Origin: an uncultured Microbacteriaceae bacterium
Lineage (GTDB): Bacteria > Actinomycetota > Actinomycetes > Actinomycetales > Microbacteriaceae
DNA length: 64,000 bases
Assembly (NCBI GenBank): GCA_947487835.1
Contig: CANKXX010000003.1
Coordinates: forward strand, 372,001-436,000
Direction: 5' to 3'
Position 1 is the stretch's first letter. The number at the start of each line of letters is the position of its first letter. Positions 58,811 through 64,000 of the stretch are shown here, one piece after another. A program made the translations under genes and the position numbers. A model generated the notes under the pieces. The model searched no databases. It saw only the letters and a list, made by a program, of their open reading frames with translations, and had not been told where the DNA came from.

Positions 58811-58890
58811 ACGAGACGCGCCTCGCGTCGCCGGGCCTCACCCGCGCCGACCGGAGAACCCGGCAGACGGCAGTGATCAGAGCCCTCCGC

Positions 58891-61002
58891 CTAGCCCTGC
58901 ATCGCCGCCATGATGCGGTCGCCGACAACGGGGGCGAGGGTGCGCGAGAACGTCGCCGTCATGTGATGGGTGTCGAAGTAGGTGACGAGGCCGCCGATGA
59001 GGGTGTGGCACTCGCGGTCGTCGCAGAACACGTCGTCGACATCGACCACGGGGGTGCCGCTCGCCGCCGCGGCGACCAGCACCGGGTCCGTCGACGGCGG
59101 CAGGACCGCGTCGTCGAGCGGGGTCGCGCAAGGGTCCACCACGTCGGAGTGCTCGGCGATGCAGCTCGGCACGTGCACGTCCCCGGCGTTGGGCACGTCC
59201 CGGAGCGCGATGACCCGCTTCCCGGACGCGCTGACGCGCTCCCACGCCTGCTGGAAGTCGGACGGCGTCACGGGGCGTCCGGAACCGTTGCTGGCCGGTG
59301 CCAGGTAGCCCTGGGTGAAGTTCGTGAAGACCGCCGCGTCGATCGACGGGTCCGCTGCCACGGTGTCGAGCACGGTGTCACCCCATCGGGCGCAGCTGTC
59401 GTTGCCCGCTGCCGTCCCGTAGTCGCGCGGGCCGACGCCGCTCGCACCCGTCGCGGCGCACCAGGTCTTGAGGTACGTCACGAAAGTCACCCCGTGTTCG
59501 CGGCCGTAGAGGTCGAGCGCCTCGAGGAAGGCGCCCGCGTGGGAGTCGCCGATGAGCGCGATGGTCGCCGTGGGATCCGTGGTGTCGCCGATGTCGCAGC
59601 TGAGCACGGCGTAGTCCTCGAGCGTCTGCTTGCACTCGTCCGTCATCTGCACGCCCCGGCCGATGTCGGTGCCGGCCAGCGTGGGGTTGGTCAGCGCGTT
59701 CGGGGCGTAGGGGTCGGGGCAGCCGGACATGACCGCCATGGCGCCCGCGCACGCCTTGTCGTGCTCGAGCTGCTCCTGGGCGGCCGCGGCCGCCGCCGCG
59801 ATGTCCTGCCCGGTACGGACGTATCCCGTCCCCGTGAGCCCGACGACCATGAGGGTCGCGGCCACCGTGGCGGTGAGGGTCACGCGCGCCGGGCGGGCGG
59901 TCAGCGCCCTCGCGTTGCGCACCGGGTCCTCCACGAGGACCTTGGTCACCCACGCCAGGACGAAGCTGGCCGCGAGGATGACGAGGGAGCTGCGCAGACC
60001 GAGGTCGTGACCCAGCGCGTAGGGCGCGATGACCAGCAGCGGCCAGTGCCACAGGTAGAGAGAGTAGGAGATGTCGCCGATCCACTGCACCGGGCGCAGG
60101 CGCATCAGCCCGGTCGGAGCCCACCGGACGCTCGGCGTGCCGGCCCAGATGACCGCGAGCGCACCGCCCACGGGGAGCAGCGCGGCCCAGCCCGGGAACG
60201 GCGTCTCGGGGGTGAAGAGGAGCACCGTGGCGGCGAGCGCCGCGATGCCCACCCAGCTGAGGACCGCGCGGACGGCGGGCAGGTTCCGGCGTTCGGCCGA
60301 TGTCAGGAGCGCCAGGATGCCGCCGGCACCGAACTCCCACGCCCGGCTCTGGGTGACGAAGTATGCGCCGGCCGGGTCGTTGGCCACGCCGGCGACCGAC
60401 GCCACGAACGACCCCGCGGTCAGCAGCACGAGCGCCGCGGCGATCGATCGACGTGCCGGGATCGCGGGATACCGCTTGCTGAGGGCGAGGAGGAGCACGA
60501 TCACGATCGGCCAGAAGATGTAGAACTGCTCCTCGACCGACAGCGACCAGAAGTGCTGCACCGCGGACGGCGCGTTCTCGGCACCGAGGTAGTCGACCGC
60601 GTCGAGGGAGAGCACCCAGTTCTGCACGTAGACGGCGGAGGCCGCGATCTCCTTGAACCACTGCTGCCAGAGCGTCGAAGGGGCCCAGATCACGGTGGCG
60701 ACACCGGTGACGACGAGCACGAGCAGGCTTGCGGGCAGCAGCCGGCGAGCTCTCTTGGCCCAGAACGTCGTCAGCGACACCCGGCCGTTCCGGTCGATGT
60801 CACGCAGCAGGTGACCGATGATGAGGAAGCCGCTGATCGCGAAGAACACATCGACCCCGACGTAACCGCCGGGCAGCCGCCCCGGCCACACGTGGTAGAG
60901 CACCACCGCGAGCACGGCGAACGCACGGAGCGCCTGGATCTCTGCGCGGATGGGCGTGCGACCCGGCGTCCGCGGTGCTGCGTGGGAAATCAGGTCCTCC
61001 AT
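58891..61002 (-). CDS. OafA/YrhL-type acyltransferase with C-terminal SGNH domain
   Basis: A 703-residue membrane protein. The N-terminal acyltransferase-3 domain (about 15-360) has about ten membrane helices with EIQALRAFAVLAVVLYHVWP, VDVFFAISGFLI, RRLLP and FWSLSVEEQFYIFWP. After an eleventh helix an extracytoplasmic SGNH esterase-like domain (about 430-700) follows, with IGDSHAGAFLEAL and the Asp-His pair in YFDTHHMTATFS. It moves acyl groups, usually acetyl, across the membrane onto surface polysaccharide or peptidoglycan sugars. ATG 61002 precedes MEDLISHAAP. Divergent from the CotH-protein gene; no polysaccharide genes adjoin it. Confidence 0.92.
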   Translation of the reverse strand: MEDLISHAAPRTPGRTPIRAEIQALRAFAVLAVVLYHVWPGRLPGGYVGVDVFFAISGFLIIGHLLRDIDRNGRVSLTTFWAKRARRLLPASLLVLVVTGVATVIWAPSTLWQQWFKEIAASAVYVQNWVLSLDAVDYLGAENAPSAVQHFWSLSVEEQFYIFWPIVIVLLLALSKRYPAIPARRSIAAALVLLTAGSFVASVAGVANDPAGAYFVTQSRAWEFGAGGILALLTSAERRNLPAVRAVLSWVGIAALAATVLLFTPETPFPGWAALLPVGGALAVIWAGTPSVRWAPTGLMRLRPVQWIGDISYSLYLWHWPLLVIAPYALGHDLGLRSSLVILAASFVLAWVTKVLVEDPVRNARALTARPARVTLTATVAATLMVVGLTGTGYVRTGQDIAAAAAAAQEQLEHDKACAGAMAVMSGCPDPYAPNALTNPTLAGTDIGRGVQMTDECKQTLEDYAVLSCDIGDTTDPTATIALIGDSHAGAFLEALDLYGREHGVTFVTYLKTWCAATGASGVGPRDYGTAAGNDSCARWGDTVLDTVAADPSIDAAVFTNFTQGYLAPASNGSGRPVTPSDFQQAWERVSASGKRVIALRDVPNAGDVHVPSCIAEHSDVVDPCATPLDDAVLPPSTDPVLVAAAASGTPVVDVDDVFCDDRECHTLIGGLVTYFDTHHMTATFSRTLAPVVGDRIMAAMQG

Positions 61003-61279
61003 TCGAGGTGCGCTGCTTCCATCAGGTACTCGACCCGACACAGGCAGCGAGCCGGCATCGATGCAGAGGACGGACTGAACGCAATGTGCGGATCAGCAGG
61101 TCCACCAGCACCTCGAACGCCCCCGCGCAGAAGGCTATCCGTGGCTGCGCCCGGTCCCGCGCTGACACTCCGCGGAGGCGCGACTGCCCCCTGAACTGGG
61201 AGCGGCGGGCCGATCGCGGCGGGCACTACCGTCCCCAGAGGTAAAGGGGTAATTTGACCCCTGCAGAGGAGTTCCACTC

Positions 61280-63820
61280 ATGCGTCGTCGCGCTCTTGTC
61301 ACGCTCGCTCTTGCGAGTTCGCTCACCATCTCGGTGATGGCGCCGACCGCGGCCTTCTCGGCCGAGCTCGCCCCCACGCCCGAGGCGACGGCGGCAGCGT
61401 CCGTCCCCTCCACCTCACCGACGGCGTCCCCTGCCCCCACCGGCACCCCGGCCCCGACCGGCACTCCGGCGACCACCGACGCCCCGGCGCCCACTGACAT
61501 CCCGGCGCCGATCCCGTCCCCGTCGGACTCCGCCGAGGCGGCCGAGCCGACGAAGCCCGCGACCCCGTCGCCGGCACCGGCACCGGCACCGGCACCGGCA
61601 CCGGCACCGCAGGTGAAGACCCCCGAGGTGAAGACCCCCGAGGTGGAGACCCCGGTCGAGTCGCCCGAGGCCGCCGTTCCGGCCGAGCCAGGCGCCGCGT
61701 CCTCCACCGTCACCCCTGCGGCCGTCGCGCCGGACGCCCTGACCGGCATCCCGACGCTCTCGGTGCAACTCCCGCCCGGTTACGACCTCGCGGGGCTGAA
61801 CGCGGACAAGAAGGACGTGCCGCGCGACCCTGAGACCGAGCCTCTGTCGCTCGCGACGCTCGTCGACCCCGCCAATGCCGCGAACAACCTGACCGACGTG
61901 GCGGTGGAGGAGATCAAGGGGCGCGGCAACTTCACCTGGACCCTGCCCAAGAAGCCGTACCAGATCAAGTTCGCCTCCAAGACCTCCGTCCTCGGGATGG
62001 CCTCCGCGAAGACCTGGGTGCTCCTCGCCAACCACGCGGACCCGTCGCTGATGCGCAACAAGACCGCGTACGACCTCGCCCTGGAGTTCGGGCTCGAGGC
62101 GACGCCGGAGACCCGGTTCGTCGACCTCGTCATCAACGGCGAGCGCCTCGGCAACTACCTCCTCAGCGAGAAGGTGGAGGTCAAGGCCAACCGGCTGGAC
62201 CTCCAGAACCCCGGGGGCATCCTGCTCGAGCTGGACAACGGGTACGGCCTGGACGAGACCCACCACTTCACCACGGCGAAGAGCCGCAGCATCTTCGTGC
62301 TCAAGGACGCCGTCGGGGGCGTCGACGACACGCTCGCCCCGGCGACGGCCACCGCCTACACCGACGTGCAGAAGTACCTGGCCTCGCTCGAGGCCCTGCT
62401 CTACGCGCCCGATCCGGACTGGGCGCGCATCCGCACGATGATCGACGAGGAGTCGTTCCTCAAGTACTACTTCGTCGCGGAGGCGGCGGCGAACTCCGAC
62501 GTGACGCTCTCCAGCGTTTACTTCTACCGCGACGGCCCCGGCGACGAGCTGCACGCCGGACCGGTCTGGGACTTCGACATCGCGTTCGGCAACGCCACCT
62601 CGGAGCGGCTCGGGGGCAACCCGCGCCAGGACTACGTGAAGAACGGTCAGATGCTGCGCGGGGGTGGCAACGACTGGTTCACCCAGCTGTTCCGCAACGA
62701 GGAGTTCGCGGTGCTGGCCCACCAGCTCTACGACGCCGAGCTGAAGCCCAAGCTCGACGCCCTTCCGTCGAAGATCGACGGCTACGCCGCCACCATCACG
62801 CAGTCCGCCGAGGCCAACTTCGGGCGCTGGAGCGTGCTCGGCAGGCCGCCGGTCATCCCCGACGGCCACGTGCCCGCCGCGACGTTCGACGGAGAGGTCG
62901 CCTCCCTGCGATCCTGGGTCGCCACGCGCGTGGCCCACCTGGGCGCCGTGCACACCGCGGACGCGCCGATTCTGACGTACGCCTCGCACGCCTCCACCGT
63001 CGGCTGGCAGTCCCGCCTCACGGGTGGTCAGATCGCCGGAACGGTGGGCAGCGGCCTTCAGCTCGAGTCCCTCGACCTGAAGCTGCTCGGCTCGGCCGTC
63101 GGCGGTTCCCTGCAGAGCAACGTGCACGTCGAGAGCGTCGGCTGGTCGGGCTGGCGCGACGGCGACGCGCGCCTCGGCACGACCGGTCGCGGCCTCCAGC
63201 TGGAGGGACTCCGGTTCCGGCTCAGCGGCCCGCTCGCAGAGCGCTTCGACGTGACCTACCGCGCGCACGTGCAGAACATCGGCTGGATGAACTGGGTGAG
63301 CAACGGCACGCTGGCGGGCACCACCGGCCGCGGGCTGCAGATCGAGGCCGTTCAGATCCGGCTGCAGGACCGTGGCACGGCCACCAGCTCCGCGCGCGAC
63401 GACCTCAGCGTGAGCTACGCCGCCCACGTCGCGAGCTACGGCTGGCGTGCCGACGTGAAGTCCCGCGGCGTCGCCGGCACCACCGGCCGGGCGCTGCCCG
63501 TCGAGGCCGTGCGGGTGCGCGTCGACTCGCGGTACTCCGGCGCCGTCCGGTACCGGGCGCACGTCCAGGGCATCGGCTGGCAGGAGTGGTCGGAGGACCC
63601 GACGGGCCACATCGGCACGGTCGGCCGGGGCCTGCGGCTCGAAGCCCTCGAGGTCACCCTCACGGGCGAGCTCGCGAAGCGTTACAGCGTCCGCTACACG
63701 GCGCACGTCGAGGGCATCGGCTGGCAGAGCTGGGTCGCCGACGGCACCACCGCCGGTACCACCGGACGTGGCCTCCGGGTCGAGGCCGTCAAGCTCGAGC
63801 TCGTCCCCCGCGCCGGCTAG
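61280..63820 (+). CDS. secreted CotH-kinase-family protein with six ChW repeats
   Basis: An 846-residue secreted protein: signal peptide (about 1-28, ending AFSA-E), then a Pro/Ala/Thr-rich stalk (about 30-150). A CotH kinase-like domain (about 165-550) has KGRGNFTWTLPKKPYQIKF, NHADPSLMRNKTAYDL, GNYLLSEKVEV and the catalytic-type AGPVWDFDIAFGN. Six ChW repeats follow (about 565-846; YRAHVQNIGWMNW... AGTTGRGLQIEAV pattern). CotH proteins phosphorylate serines on secreted proteins; ChW repeats are thought to bind cell-surface or carbohydrate ligands. No sorting motif. GAGGAG precedes the ATG. Substrate unknown. Confidence 0.92.
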   Translation: MRRRALVTLALASSLTISVMAPTAAFSAELAPTPEATAAASVPSTSPTASPAPTGTPAPTGTPATTDAPAPTDIPAPIPSPSDSAEAAEPTKPATPSPAPAPAPAPAPAPQVKTPEVKTPEVETPVESPEAAVPAEPGAASSTVTPAAVAPDALTGIPTLSVQLPPGYDLAGLNADKKDVPRDPETEPLSLATLVDPANAANNLTDVAVEEIKGRGNFTWTLPKKPYQIKFASKTSVLGMASAKTWVLLANHADPSLMRNKTAYDLALEFGLEATPETRFVDLVINGERLGNYLLSEKVEVKANRLDLQNPGGILLELDNGYGLDETHHFTTAKSRSIFVLKDAVGGVDDTLAPATATAYTDVQKYLASLEALLYAPDPDWARIRTMIDEESFLKYYFVAEAAANSDVTLSSVYFYRDGPGDELHAGPVWDFDIAFGNATSERLGGNPRQDYVKNGQMLRGGGNDWFTQLFRNEEFAVLAHQLYDAELKPKLDALPSKIDGYAATITQSAEANFGRWSVLGRPPVIPDGHVPAATFDGEVASLRSWVATRVAHLGAVHTADAPILTYASHASTVGWQSRLTGGQIAGTVGSGLQLESLDLKLLGSAVGGSLQSNVHVESVGWSGWRDGDARLGTTGRGLQLEGLRFRLSGPLAERFDVTYRAHVQNIGWMNWVSNGTLAGTTGRGLQIEAVQIRLQDRGTATSSARDDLSVSYAAHVASYGWRADVKSRGVAGTTGRALPVEAVRVRVDSRYSGAVRYRAHVQGIGWQEWSEDPTGHIGTVGRGLRLEALEVTLTGELAKRYSVRYTAHVEGIGWQSWVADGTTAGTTGRGLRVEAVKLELVPRAG

Positions 63821-63873
63821 GCACGCTGCGGCTCAGGCTCGCGGCGGATCGGCACGCGGCGGATCGGCACGCG

Positions 63874-63917
63874 AGCGGCGCCCCGGTACCCGATCGTCCG
63901 GGCACCGGGGCGCCGCT
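63874..63917. terminator. hairpin terminator between convergent CotH and ogt genes
   Basis: AGCGGCGCCCCGGT and ACCGGGGCGCCGCT form a perfect 14-base stem with a 16-base loop, followed by TGG. It lies between the two convergent stops and probably serves both. Confidence 0.85.
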
Positions 63918-63933
63918 TGGTACCCGGCAGGGT

Positions 63934-64000
63934 TCAGGCCGCCGCCTCCATTGCGAGCAGCGCGTGCTTCGCCTCGAGACCGCCGACGTACCCGCCGAGC
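63934..64000 (-). CDS. ogt: methylated-DNA-protein-cysteine methyltransferase, last 21 residues (rest outside window)
   Basis: Only the C-terminal 21 residues are visible: LGGYVGGLEAKHALLAMEAAA and a TGA stop. The L-x-GYxGGLExKxxLLxxE pattern is the usual end of O6-alkylguanine-DNA alkyltransferases, which repair alkylated guanine. The active-site PCHR region lies outside the window, so the call rests on this short tail. Confidence 0.6.
   Translation of the reverse strand, partial: LGGYVGGLEAKHALLAMEAAA

Larger units (their letters stand above)
58450..58890. other. 441-base gap: hairpin and one dispersed palindrome, no gene seen
   Basis: Between the acyltransferase stop and the STAS start (both minus strand) I see an imperfect 50-base hairpin (58689-58738) and one dispersed repeat (58789-58810). 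A slightly AT-richer stretch near 58630 could hold the STAS promoter. Track ORFs here have no support. Confidence 0.7.

Noticed and set aside
1-64000. tRNA, rRNA, CRISPR array, prophage or complete insertion sequence
   Set aside because: No tRNA T-loop pattern, rRNA segment, regularly spaced repeats, phage structural gene or transposase was seen in reading the window.

Overview
The window is about 64 kb of very GC-rich DNA with dense, short-spaced genes. It looks like the chromosome of a Gram-positive actinobacterium, most likely Microbacteriaceae. The reasons are two surface proteins with LAYTG (class E sortase type) sorting signals, fused PutA, DUF222/HNH genes, GTG/TTG starts, and dispersed GGTCSCTGAGCYTGTCGAAG palindromes. 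I saw no rRNA, tRNA, CRISPR array, prophage or intact insertion sequence.

Layout. (1) 1-4565: the end of an L-rhamnose operon (rhaI, an esterase-like hydrolase, fused aldolase/dehydrogenase rhaD, rhaB), all joined by ATGA overlaps. (2) 4604-10016: SDR and its divergent XRE-type regulator, a zinc alcohol dehydrogenase, and a long WDG/GGDF-repeat propeller protein without a signal peptide. (3) 10143-13428: an lldR-lldD lactate oxidation unit with a clear LldR-type operator, then an aldo/keto reductase. (4) 13603-17200: an orphan sugar-type binding lipoprotein behind a palindromic operator, a cyclase-family hydrolase, and a lower-GC patch with a small membrane protein and a frameshifted DUF4259 gene. 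(5) 17260-19968: ddaH-rocD (methylarginine/ornithine catabolism) with a divergent Lrp regulator. (6) 20170-21297: a PRISE-type reductase.

(7) 21371-32375 is the most distinctive locus. An M81 (MlrC) peptidase and a ROK repressor face a seven-gene operon encoding a peptide-type ABC transporter, a ROK kinase, an aspartate-dehydrogenase-like enzyme and CutC. It reads as a complete uptake and catabolic system for an unidentified amino-sugar or glycopeptide-like substrate. (8) 32480-39690: two LAYTG cell-wall proteins flanking a GntR regulator; the larger is a 1,591-residue fusion of extracellular nuclease and 5'-nucleotidase. (9) 39691-41608: a DUF222/HNH gene bracketed by the dispersed palindromes. 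(10) 41688-46319: PutA and a divergent LysR regulator.

(11) 46412-48621: a structured leader that could mask its own ribosome binding site, an unknown protein and an unknown lipoprotein. (12) 48700-58449: small stress or effector proteins, MerR, TSUP permease, manganese catalase, phytoene-desaturase-like and BBE-like flavoenzymes, VOC protein, SoxR with a recognisable SoxR promoter in front of an MBL-fold gene, and a STAS protein. (13) 58891-64000: an OafA-type acyltransferase/SGNH protein, a secreted CotH-kinase protein with six ChW repeats, and the 3' end of an ogt-type gene.

Functions are assigned by reading motifs in the translations; no database search was possible. Starts were chosen from ATG/GTG positions, ribosome binding sites and overlaps.
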